DNA from: Mojavia pulchra JT2-VF2
Lineage (GTDB): Bacteria > Cyanobacteriota > Cyanobacteriia > Cyanobacteriales > Nostocaceae
NCBI GenBank assembly: GCA_019359325.1
Contig: JAHHHN010000027.1
Coordinates: 1-64,000, forward strand
DNA: 64,000 nt
Direction: 5' to 3'
The translations under genes were made by a program, and so were the position numbers. Below the pieces are notes generated by a model, which was not told the origin of the DNA, ran no database searches, and saw only the letters and a list, made by a program, of their open reading frames with translations. Positions 56,559 through 64,000 of this stretch are shown one piece after another. The number at the start of each line of letters is the position of its first letter. Within the stretch, counting starts at the first letter, position 1.

Positions 56559-56579
56559 AAAATCCAAAATCCAAAATTA
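56559..56579 (+). repeat. Heptanucleotide tandem repeat just before tldE
   Basis: AAAATCC is repeated twice and followed by AAAATTA, immediately upstream of the tldE start (56583). It occupies the place of the ribosome-binding site, so no Shine-Dalgarno sequence is visible. Such heptamer repeats are typical of Nostoc intergenic DNA. Confidence 0.6.
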
Positions 56580-56582
56580 ACT

Positions 56583-57923
56583 ATGCCAAATATCCAAGAA
56601 ATTGCCAGTTATGCCAAGGATAATGCTGACAAGCTTGGCATTAAGAAATTTGACATTTATGGCTCAACGGTAGATGAAACTAGCGTACAAGTAGATCAAG
56701 GTGAGCCAAAACAAGTTAAAGCCTCTAATCGCTCTGGTGTTACAGTTCGGGTCTGGAATGAAGACAATACAATGGGTGTGACCAGCACCACAGATGTAGA
56801 CCCCAAGGGATTAGAATTAGCTTTGAAAACTGCTTACGAAGCTAGTTTTTTTGGTGTAAAAGAAAATGTTCCCGATTTTAGTCCGGAAGCGACTATTCCT
56901 ATCCCTAATATCCCTCACGATAAAGCACCCCAAGCACCTGTTGCTGAACTCATAGAAAAGTTAATAGTAGCTGAAAAAGAACTACTATCAGCACACCCAG
57001 CGATTAAAGGAGTTCCTTACAACGGCTTGGCGCAACGAGATATTGATCGATTTTATCTTAATAGTGAGGGTGCAGTTAGAACAGAATCTCACTCTTTAGC
57101 ATCGGTATATCTTTACAGCAAAACTGAAGAAGAAGGGAAAAAACCGCGTAGTGCTGGCGCTTTTAGAATTAACCGCAGTTTAGATAATCTAGATATTAAC
57201 GCTTGTATCCAAGAAACTGCTGAGAAAACCATCAGCCACTTGAACTATGAAAAAGTCAAGACTGGCAAATATTTAGTTGTGTTCTCACCAGAAGCTTTCT
57301 TAAGTCTCTTGGGTGCTTTTTCTAATTTGTTCAATGCTCAAAGTATTCTGGATAACCAAAGCTTATCTACTCCTGGTGATTTAGGTAAGCAAATTGCTTC
57401 CCCTCTCCTTTCAGTAGTTGATGATGCACTACATCCAGCTAACGTAGGTGCAGAAACATTTGATGGTGAAGGAACTCCTACGCGTCAGGTTTCCTTAATT
57501 GAAAAAGGTGTGTTAAGCAGCTTTCTTCACAGTGCAGGAACTGCCAAACGAATGAATACCCAGCCAACAGGGAATGCAAGTATTGGCGCAAAAGTCAGTA
57601 TTAGCCCTAACTTTTATCATGTCTTCAGAGCCGCAGATCCTGAACAAGAATTAAGTTTGGAAACTGCTGAAAATGTAATTTTGATTGATGATTTACAAGC
57701 TCTCCATGCCGGAGTTAAGGCTTTGCAAGGCTCGTTTTCTTTACCCTTTGATGGTTGGTTGATTAACAAAGGTGTCAAGACGAGTATTGAATCAGCAACA
57801 GTTGCTGGCGATTTCCTAGAACTCCTCAAGTCGATTATCTGTGTAGAAAAAGAAGTAGAGTTAACACCAGGAGGAGTTTGTCCGAGAATCTGGGTTAATG
57901 AACTATCGATTACTGGGGAATAA
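56583..57923 (+). CDS. tldE: TldE/PmbA-type metalloprotease subunit
   Basis: This 446-residue protein is the PmbA/TldE partner of TldD: it has the same fold but no HEXXXH zinc motif, as expected. Visible family segments are TSVQVDQGEPKQVKASNRSG, NVGAETFDGEGTPTRQVSLI and SFLHSAGTAKRMNTQPTGNA. The TldD/TldE heterodimer forms the protease. The genes are separated by about 250 bp containing repeat DNA, unusual for an interacting pair, so tight co-transcription is uncertain. Confidence 0.94.
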   Translation: MPNIQEIASYAKDNADKLGIKKFDIYGSTVDETSVQVDQGEPKQVKASNRSGVTVRVWNEDNTMGVTSTTDVDPKGLELALKTAYEASFFGVKENVPDFSPEATIPIPNIPHDKAPQAPVAELIEKLIVAEKELLSAHPAIKGVPYNGLAQRDIDRFYLNSEGAVRTESHSLASVYLYSKTEEEGKKPRSAGAFRINRSLDNLDINACIQETAEKTISHLNYEKVKTGKYLVVFSPEAFLSLLGAFSNLFNAQSILDNQSLSTPGDLGKQIASPLLSVVDDALHPANVGAETFDGEGTPTRQVSLIEKGVLSSFLHSAGTAKRMNTQPTGNASIGAKVSISPNFYHVFRAADPEQELSLETAENVILIDDLQALHAGVKALQGSFSLPFDGWLINKGVKTSIESATVAGDFLELLKSIICVEKEVELTPGGVCPRIWVNELSITGE

Positions 57924-57991
57924 AACTTAAGAGTTAGGAGTTATAAATTAGAGTTTTCACTTATAAACTCCTAATTCATAACTCTTGACTC

Positions 57992-58435
57992 TCATTCTCC
58001 ACCGCCAACACCAAGATTGATATCAAATCCATCAGCACCACTGAGATTGGTTCCAATCATCACGGCACCATCTACTTGAGCGTTATGTAAATTAGCATCG
58101 CTTAAATTAGCATTAGTAAGATTAGCATTATTGAAGGTAGTACCACTGGCTAAGACATCTGTTAAATTAGCAGCCTCCAAATTAGCACCTTCTAAATCAG
58201 CACCTTCTAAATTAGCGCCTTTTAAATTAGCACCTTTTAAATTAGCATTTCTCAAATCAGCACCAATTAAGTGAGCGCCGCTGAGATTTACACCTCTTAA
58301 ATCACATCCAGAACATACTCTAGTTTCTAGTAAGCGCTTTACTTGCGCTTGGTTTTCAGCAGCTTGAGTGGGAATAGAAACAGCTAAAGATAGCGTACTG
58401 AGTAAAGCGGCTGCTGTCAAAAATATCGGTTTCAT
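57992..58435 (-). CDS. Exported pentapeptide-repeat protein
   Basis: This 147-residue protein has a signal peptide (MKPIFLTAAALLSTLSLAVS, cleavage near AAA-E). It is followed by about fourteen pentapeptide repeats (NLSGAHLIGADLRNANLKGA, NLKGANLEGADLEGANLEAA, NLTNANLSDANL), which should fold as a right-handed quadrilateral beta helix. Before the repeats is a CSGC motif (ETRVCSGCDLRG). Lumenal pentapeptide proteins are frequent in cyanobacteria; the role is unknown. An imperfect hairpin between it and tldE (57931-57984) may terminate both convergent genes. Confidence 0.85.
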   Translation of the reverse strand: MKPIFLTAAALLSTLSLAVSIPTQAAENQAQVKRLLETRVCSGCDLRGVNLSGAHLIGADLRNANLKGANLKGANLEGADLEGANLEAANLTDVLASGTTFNNANLTNANLSDANLHNAQVDGAVMIGTNLSGADGFDINLGVGGGE

Positions 58436-58925
58436 ATTTATTCTCTCCCAAACTTTTAGAAGTTATTGACTAAGTAGGTTGACAAAAATCCAAGCAATGA
58501 TTCACTAGCCGATAGTCAAACACTATTCAAATAGGGACTTTGGGTTGCAAATTCTTGACTTTGGATATTTATATTTATTTGCACCGATCTAATTTACTTC
58601 TACAATTCCATTGTCGCAAATTTCAGAATCCTGTCCTCATACAATCGGGGGAATTCACGAATTAAGTTAGTTCTAAGTACTCCTAACTGAGTTATAACAA
58701 GGGAATTCGATACTTTGTATAACAGAAATTTTTTGGTTAGAAAGCGAAAGTTGCTATTAAAACTTAAAAGTTAAAGATTAAATATCTATCTCAGTAAAAA
58801 TTAAATATCTACCTTGAGATTTTTTTTGTAAAACCAAAAGTTATAAATTTTGGAGTAAAAAGCATATAGATAGGATGTATGGCAGAGATAAATACCTCTG
58901 CACGAAGCCAAAATAGCCCATCATT
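58436..58925. other. Intergenic region with a 12-bp direct repeat
   Basis: About 490 AT-rich bases without a gene. ATTAAATATCTA occurs at 58777-58788 and again at 58800-58811, a 23-bp period, a possible protein-binding site but weakly supported in AT-rich DNA. The promoter of the pentapeptide gene should be nearer 58450. Confidence 0.45.
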
Positions 58926-59789
58926 CTAAGTTAAAGCTGTTCGCAGTCGTTGTTCCAGTGAAATTATATCTACGCTAAGATTTTGCAAAACTTTAATTGC
59001 TACTCCCTGTTCTATAGCTCCCGCTCCTTCGCCGAGGATACCTAATAATAGATGCTCTGTACCAATTTCGTTATGTCCTAACTGCTGAGACTCTTCTACC
59101 GATAGTTCTAAGACCCGCTTGGCTCTTGATGTGAAGGGAATATCCACAGGCGTTAATCCTTTACCTCTACCGATAATTTTTTGCACTTCAATCTGAGCGG
59201 TTTCTAAGTTCACACCTACAGAGCCGAGAAATTGTGATGCAATACTATTACCTTCAGCTAACAGTCCCAGCAACAGTTGTTCTGTTCCAAGATATTTATG
59301 TCCTAGACGACGAGATTCTCCTTGAGCCAAAGTGATGACTGTAATGGCTTTTTGAGTGAATTTTTCATAACCTCTCAGATAAAATCTTTGAGGCATAAAT
59401 CCCAATAGTCTATCTAAGATGGACTCAAAAAATCTTTCAAACATAAAGCCTTCCCCCGTATAAGTATTATTGATCGGATCAAGGGAGCGATCGCCTTTAG
59501 TTCTTCCTGTGTATAAAAAAGCCAGCAAATCTTCCATAGTCTCCGCATTCGCTGAGTACCACAAAAATTGCTTCTCTTTTCGGCTATTAACTAACCCCTC
59601 AATCCGTAGCTTTTCTAAATGGTGCGATAAGGTTGAGTTCGGAATCTTTAGCTTTTCCTGAATCTCCCCTACAATCATTCCCTCTGGATAAGCTGCAAAC
59701 AGCAACCGCATAATTTCCAGCCGTGGCTCCGACCCTAGTGCAGCAAAGATATCTGCATAACGAGCCGTATCTTCATGATTTACTGCCAT
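58926..59789 (-). CDS. ArsR-type HTH fused to a ClpC-like N-domain
   Basis: This 287-residue protein has an unusual combination. Residues about 8-95 form an ArsR-type winged helix-turn-helix ([40 protein letters not shown]). Residues about 140-287 are a Clp_N double repeat ([33 protein letters not shown]; then [33 protein letters not shown]), very like the N-domain of ClpC. It has no AAA+ module and no cysteine at all, so it is neither a chaperone nor a metal sensor. A likely reading is a transcription regulator whose ClpC-like domain senses an adaptor, substrate or phospho-arginine. A sensor kinase gene lies 66 bp upstream on the same strand. Confidence 0.9.
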   Translation of the reverse strand: MAVNHEDTARYADIFAALGSEPRLEIMRLLFAAYPEGMIVGEIQEKLKIPNSTLSHHLEKLRIEGLVNSRKEKQFLWYSANAETMEDLLAFLYTGRTKGDRSLDPINNTYTGEGFMFERFFESILDRLLGFMPQRFYLRGYEKFTQKAITVITLAQGESRRLGHKYLGTEQLLLGLLAEGNSIASQFLGSVGVNLETAQIEVQKIIGRGKGLTPVDIPFTSRAKRVLELSVEESQQLGHNEIGTEHLLLGILGEGAGAIEQGVAIKVLQNLSVDIISLEQRLRTALT

Positions 59790-59855
59790 ATTTCTAGAAT
59801 AATCGAAATAAATATTTTGTCAATAAGAGAATGACAAACGGGCTTCTACTCAAGG

Positions 59856-61871
59856 TTACTCCTCGGACAAGCTGGCGTTTAACTCATCAATATCGACTGG
59901 CTTGACCAAATGCACATCGAAGCCAGCCTCACGGGAACGCTTGCGGTCTTCTTGCTGGCCGTACCCGCTGACCGCCAAAAGTCTGATCTCACTCAACCCT
60001 GGCAACTGTCGGATGCGGCGAGCGAGTTCATAGCCATCCATCGCGGGGAGTCCAATATCGAGGACTGCGATATCTGGGAGAAAAGACCGCGCAGCTTCAA
60101 GACCTTCCGGCCCGTCGTGGGCAACTCGGATTATATGACCATAAAAACTAAGTAAGGTCGCCAGCATCTCGGCTCCATCCACATTGTCATCAACGATTAA
60201 TATACGGCGTTGATTGTGTTGGGTTGGATTACAGATTGTTTCAAGCTTTTCCTCGTTATGCAAAGCTTCAGCCGCTAAGGGCAGCCAGACCGTGAATTCG
60301 CTGCCACAGCCTCTGCCCGCACTTGCTGCCGATACTCGCCCTCCATGTAGCGCCACAAGATTTTTCACGATCGCCAGCCCCAGGCCGAGACCTCCCTGTG
60401 ATCTATCAAAAGATTGCTGCTCCTGGTAAAACACATCGAATACTCTGGGCAGGAGATCGGGGGGAATACCCTTGCCAGTATCGCTCACGCGCAGCAATAC
60501 TTCGTCTTTGACGGACGCGGCTGCGATCGCAATGTCCCCACCTGGCTCGGTATACTTGGCGGCATTATTAAGCAAGTTGGCAATGACTTGCGCCAATCGT
60601 CTAGGATCTGCTTCAACAATTAGACCCGTGCTAGCAACCTGGATATTGAGCTTGTGGTGCTGTTGTTCAAGCAAGGGGCTGCATTGCTCGACCGCTGCCG
60701 CAATTGCCTGGGCTAATTCAAAGCGTTCCTTCTTGAGCGTGAGTTTGCCCTGCGCTAGGCGCGATACATCAAGTAGATCGTCAACCAGACCGACAAGGTG
60801 GCGCACTTGCCGCTCAATAACTGTACGTTCCTTGTCCACCTCCAAGATACCCCGCCGTCGCATCAGGTTTAAGGCGGTCACTATCGGTGCAAGTGGATTT
60901 CTCAGTTCGTGTCCGAGCATCGCCAGGAATTCGTCTTTAGCTCGGTTTGCCAACTCAGCCTCACGCTTTGCATTGACGATTTCTGTGACCTCAAAGGCAA
61001 TCACAACGATGCCGTCTATCTTTCCTTGCTCATCCGCAAGCGGCTGATAAACTACCTCGAAAGAACACTCCTGAAGCGTCGGTGGCTGTCCGCGATACAA
61101 CATCATCTGCGGTCTGCCGACGTATGGTATACCCGTTGTGTATGCTTGCTCTAGCAGTTCATAGATGCCCTGACCAGCAAGTTCAGGTAAAGCTACGCGG
61201 AGTGGCTTACCCATAACGGGTCTATGATCGACCAATTCTAAATAACGGTCATTAGCAAACTCATAGACGAGCTCGAGTCCTCGCAATACGGTAATACCAA
61301 CGGGTGCATTTTCAAAAATTCGCGCTAGCTGATCCGCATTAGCTTGCAACTGTTTCTGGGTGAGGACTGTTTGGGTAGTCTCAATAAACGTGACTAAAAC
61401 TCCGGCGACGTTACCGACATCATCTGGAACAGGACTATAAGAAAAATTGAAGTAGCAATCCTCTCGATAGCCAAAGCGCTCAATAGTAAGCTTGAAATTA
61501 TCAAACCCAAATGACTTGCCTTGCCACACTTCTGCCCACATAGGGCCTATCGTGTTCCAAATTTCTATCCAGGTTTCCTGGGCACTAATCCCCATAGCTG
61601 CCGGGTGCTTATTACCTAGAATCGGACGATAAGCATCGTTATAAAACTGTGTGAATTCTTTCCCCCAAGCAATGTACATGGGCAGCCGACATTCAAGCAG
61701 GATGCGGATGGCAGTCTTTAAACTCCCAGGCCAACTCTCAACAGGGCCAACAGGAGTTTTACCCCAGTCGATAGTACGCATGAGCGCACCCATTTCTCCA
61801 CCGCTGGAAAAGGTACTATGCGCGGACAGCCAATTCGTTTCGTTTCCACCTGAATTCGGTTGAATAGGCAT
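59856..61871 (-). CDS. Hybrid sensor histidine kinase/response regulator
   Basis: This 671-residue cytoplasmic sensor has two PAS-like domains (about 45-165 and 185-295) and a HisKA domain with the phosphorylated His321 (MLGHELRNPLAPI). The HATPase domain shows VIANLLNNAAKYT, GKGIPPDLL and LGLGLAIVKNLVALHGG. A C-terminal receiver domain (ILIVDDNVDGAEMLATLL) has phosphoacceptor Asp605. There are no membrane helices. The gene is more GC-rich (about 52-55%) than its surroundings and uses codons accordingly, suggesting horizontal origin. The ArsR-ClpN gene lies 66 bp downstream on the same strand. Confidence 0.93.
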   Translation of the reverse strand: MPIQPNSGGNETNWLSAHSTFSSGGEMGALMRTIDWGKTPVGPVESWPGSLKTAIRILLECRLPMYIAWGKEFTQFYNDAYRPILGNKHPAAMGISAQETWIEIWNTIGPMWAEVWQGKSFGFDNFKLTIERFGYREDCYFNFSYSPVPDDVGNVAGVLVTFIETTQTVLTQKQLQANADQLARIFENAPVGITVLRGLELVYEFANDRYLELVDHRPVMGKPLRVALPELAGQGIYELLEQAYTTGIPYVGRPQMMLYRGQPPTLQECSFEVVYQPLADEQGKIDGIVVIAFEVTEIVNAKREAELANRAKDEFLAMLGHELRNPLAPIVTALNLMRRRGILEVDKERTVIERQVRHLVGLVDDLLDVSRLAQGKLTLKKERFELAQAIAAAVEQCSPLLEQQHHKLNIQVASTGLIVEADPRRLAQVIANLLNNAAKYTEPGGDIAIAAASVKDEVLLRVSDTGKGIPPDLLPRVFDVFYQEQQSFDRSQGGLGLGLAIVKNLVALHGGRVSAASAGRGCGSEFTVWLPLAAEALHNEEKLETICNPTQHNQRRILIVDDNVDGAEMLATLLSFYGHIIRVAHDGPEGLEAARSFLPDIAVLDIGLPAMDGYELARRIRQLPGLSEIRLLAVSGYGQQEDRKRSREAGFDVHLVKPVDIDELNASLSEE

Positions 61872-62022
61872 ACAGTCAACGGATACTTGAAATAGCCCTT
61901 ATAGTCTTGGAGGTTTCGCACCACTAAGTCGCTCAATATATGAAGTCTAACTAATTGTTGCAATGTGAATATGGTAGATGACCTCTGGCGACTGTAACTA
62001 AGGTAATTTTTTGTAGAATTCC

Positions 62023-63042
62023 TTAAACTTTGCCACTACCAATCAAATACAGCAATGCCATGCGTACAGCTACACCACTAGTAACTTGGGCTTGAATGAG
62101 GCTAAATTCTGGGTCATCCATCAAATCAGAGCTAATTTCGACACCACGGTTGACTGGGCCTGGATGCAAAACTTTGACGTTAGGCTTGCAAAGTTGCAGT
62201 TTAGCGCGTGTAATGCCAAATAATTGATGATATTCTCGTAAACTGGGCAGCAAATGAGCAGTCATGCGTTCCTTTTGCAGGCGCAAAGTCATCACAAAAT
62301 CTGCATCACGCAATGCAGGTTCAAGCTGCCAATGTAAAAATAACTGACGCTTGGGGATTGAGGGCTGAAATTCTCCTGCTGTCTCTTCAGAGAAATACTC
62401 GGCAAATAATTTGGGTAAGAGAGTTGGTGGCGCTGCTAAATGCACTTCTGCACCACTTGCAGTTAAACTCCAAATATTCGATCGCGCTACACGAGAATGC
62501 AGAATATCCCCAACAATCGCAATCTTTTTACCTTTTAATAATTCTATGCGGGGGCGAGTTGGGTCAATGAGAGTACAGATGGTAAATAAGTCTAGCAGTG
62601 CTTGGGAAGGATGCTCATGTTGACCATCGCCAGCATTCAGAACACACACCCTTACACCCAGACGATCCATTTCCTGAGCGATCGCATTCGGTACTCCTGC
62701 TTCCCGATGGCGAATCACCATAATATCAGTTCCCATCGCTAAATAAGTCTTTGCCGTATCGAGAATTGTTTCTCCCTTCGTCATAGAAGAAGTTGCTGCG
62801 GCAAAGTTCAGCGTATCCGCACTTAGGCGTTTAGCAGCGAGTTCAAAACTGCTACGAGTGCGGGTAGACGATTCAAAAAATAAATTCGCCACCACCTGTC
62901 CCTGCAAGGTTGGTACTTTCTTTGTCCGCCGTGATAGTACTTCTTGAAAACTGGCAGCAGTTTGCAAAACAGCATCGTATTCAACAGCAGAAAAGTCTGC
63001 GAGGGAGAGAATGTGATGGCGATTCCAGGTAGCAGTAGGCAT
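62023..63042 (-). CDS. pyrB: Aspartate carbamoyltransferase, catalytic chain
   Basis: This 339-residue enzyme makes carbamoyl-aspartate from carbamoyl phosphate and aspartate, the first committed step of pyrimidine synthesis. The carbamoyl-phosphate motif [13 protein letters not shown], the [16 protein letters not shown] and [18 protein letters not shown] segments, and [18 protein letters not shown] identify it. No regulatory-chain gene (pyrI) is adjacent, as is usual in cyanobacteria. It stands alone on the minus strand. Confidence 0.98.
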   Translation of the reverse strand: MPTATWNRHHILSLADFSAVEYDAVLQTAASFQEVLSRRTKKVPTLQGQVVANLFFESSTRTRSSFELAAKRLSADTLNFAAATSSMTKGETILDTAKTYLAMGTDIMVIRHREAGVPNAIAQEMDRLGVRVCVLNAGDGQHEHPSQALLDLFTICTLIDPTRPRIELLKGKKIAIVGDILHSRVARSNIWSLTASGAEVHLAAPPTLLPKLFAEYFSEETAGEFQPSIPKRQLFLHWQLEPALRDADFVMTLRLQKERMTAHLLPSLREYHQLFGITRAKLQLCKPNVKVLHPGPVNRGVEISSDLMDDPEFSLIQAQVTSGVAVRMALLYLIGSGKV

Positions 63043-63162
63043 AAATAGCTATCAATGTTTTACGTAGAGACACGACTGAGTAATCTCTAGGCCTTTTAAT
63101 TTACATATGCAGAGCTAATGATACCAGCTGCCTTCTATCAAAATAGCTGACTTAAAAAAGTG

Positions 63163-63190
63163 CTGAGTTCTGAGTCCTGAGTTTTGAGTA
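63163..63190. repeat. Four-unit heptanucleotide tandem repeat
   Basis: CTGAGTT, CTGAGTC, CTGAGTT and TTGAGTA follow one another without gaps in the gap between pyrB and mgtE. It belongs to the short tandemly repeated repetitive sequences of heterocyst-forming cyanobacteria. Confidence 0.75.
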
Positions 63191-63227
63191 AAAAATACTA
63201 GTTTTTAGATTAACTTCAGGAAGAAAC

Positions 63228-64000
63228 TTAAGTTGGTAAATGCAAGACTTTCAAAGCCAGAGAAATTAGAGATAGGAACGTTAAAAACCCAATCGTATCT
63301 AACATTGTCGTTACTAACGGCCCACTAACTAAGGCGGGATCTAGCTTCAACCGCTTCAAACCCATTGGCAGTAAAGTGCCAAGCGTAACAGCCACAATTG
63401 TATTGGTTGCCATTACAAGCCCTGCAACTAAAGCTACCCAGCGTTCTTGAGGTTGCGCCCAAATCAACGAAAGCATAATCATGGTAATGGATAAAGCTAA
63501 CGCTGTGCCTAACCCTGCAAAAAGTTCTTTACGGAGTATTTTGAGAGTGTCTTTAGGTGTAACTTCACCAACACCCAAACCCCGGATTGTTACCGTTAAT
63601 GCTTGAATCCCGACAGTACCACCAGTATTAGAGAAAATCGGCATGATCACAGCTAAAACTGGCACTGCGGCAATTACAGATTGGAAAGGAGCGATCGCGC
63701 TGGCTGCGCCAATATACAATGCCATAATTCCTAATAGCCAAGGCAAGCGTTTGCGAATAGTGATTTGCGGAGAAGATAAAGCTGCTTCATCGCCACTGAC
63801 ACCCGCTAATTTTTGAATATCTTCTGTTGCTTCTTCCTCCAAAATATCCATTACATCATCAATTGTGATGATGCCAACCAATCGGTCTTCCCGGTCAACC
63901 ACAGGGATAGCGATTAAGTCATAGCGCTTCATAATTTGAGCAACTTCTTCTTGGGAAGTTTCAGTTCTGACTTTAATGACGCGATCGCTGGCAATATCTC
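63228..64000 (-). CDS. mgtE: Magnesium transporter MgtE (partial, N-terminus outside the window)
   Basis: The visible part covers the end of a CBS domain pair (LIAIPVVDREDRLVGIITID, DDVMDILEEEATEDI), the connecting helix and the five-helix pore domain. The pore helices include ALYIGAASAIAPFQSVIAAV, NTGGTVGIQALTVTIRGLG and VMATNTIVAVTLGTLLPMG. The frame continues in phase to the window edge with DRVIKVRTETSQEEVAQIMK, so the gene starts beyond 64000. MgtE is a Mg2+-gated channel in the plasma membrane whose CBS domains close the pore when magnesium is plentiful. Confidence 0.96.
   Translation of the reverse strand, partial: DIASDRVIKVRTETSQEEVAQIMKRYDLIAIPVVDREDRLVGIITIDDVMDILEEEATEDIQKLAGVSGDEAALSSPQITIRKRLPWLLGIMALYIGAASAIAPFQSVIAAVPVLAVIMPIFSNTGGTVGIQALTVTIRGLGVGEVTPKDTLKILRKELFAGLGTALALSITMIMLSLIWAQPQERWVALVAGLVMATNTIVAVTLGTLLPMGLKRLKLDPALVSGPLVTTMLDTIGFLTFLSLISLALKVLHLPT

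Noticed and set aside
58140-58300. Periodic 15-bp repeats resembling a small repeat array
   Set aside because: They are the coding sequence of pentapeptide repeats (57992-58435) read on the minus strand, not a CRISPR or tandem DNA array.
59910-61863. Many plus-strand frames of 60-191 codons across the hybrid kinase
   Set aside because: The higher GC content of the kinase gene opens long antisense frames; none shows a domain or a ribosome-binding site.

Overview
The window comes from a filamentous, heterocyst-type cyanobacterium, most like Nostoc or Anabaena. It opens with the 3' end of psbA (photosystem II D1) and carries a cytochrome c6 gene, a stand-alone Nif11 protein and many copies of the HIP1 octamer GCGATCGC. 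Heptanucleotide tandem repeats and dispersed palindromes typical of Nostoc genomes are also present. No rRNA, tRNA or CRISPR array was found.

Layout. (1) 1-6600: psbA end, then a defence-like block: a prokaryotic Argonaute translationally coupled to a Cas4-like nuclease, a divergent XRE repressor/ImmA-type protease pair with a row of three palindromes between them, a Uma2 protein, and a disrupted-looking pair of reading frames. (2) 7000-17000: stress genes. clpB, an Hsp20 gene with a CIRCE-like element and a possible RNA-thermometer leader, a PRC-barrel protein and a PsiE-like protein are mixed with decayed genes (broken hsp20, truncated DUF924, an unidentified remnant) and a small inverted-repeat element. 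(3) 17300-19100: small membrane protein, rubredoxin, HI0933-family flavoprotein. (4) 19886-37460: a Wzx/Wzy-type exopolysaccharide locus, all on the plus strand: priming glycosylphosphotransferase, several glycosyltransferases (two a tandem duplication), Wzy-like polymerase, Wzx-like flippase, GT26 transferase, Wzc-like tyrosine autokinase, plus two unusual members, a GH10 xylanase-family protein and an alkaline-phosphatase-fold protein with an altered metal motif. (5) 37560-41150: IS4-type transposase remnant, DUF4385, VOC, a GC-rich VKOR-like gene and a Uma2 gene broken by one stop codon. (6) 41200-42640: cobalamin riboswitch, DUF1636 protein and cobK. (7) 42700-58450: mixed housekeeping genes: outer-membrane protein, RDD/pentapeptide membrane protein, aldo/keto reductase, cytochrome c6, YqaE-like peptide (below 60 residues), holin-like protein, ferredoxin, tex, and tldD/tldE. 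(8) 58900-64000: an ArsR-type DNA-binding domain fused to a ClpC-type N-domain, a GC-rich hybrid histidine kinase, pyrB and a partial mgtE.

The best candidates for an undescribed system are the nuclease-Argonaute operon facing a repressor/protease switch (2493-4426), which could be an inducible Argonaute defence module, and the cysteine-free ArsR-ClpN fusion (58926-59789), which could link proteostasis to transcription. A third structural signal is a 41-bp palindrome at 12962 and 56392 whose differences preserve base pairing at three positions. All assignments rest on reading motifs and gene order by eye; no database search was run.
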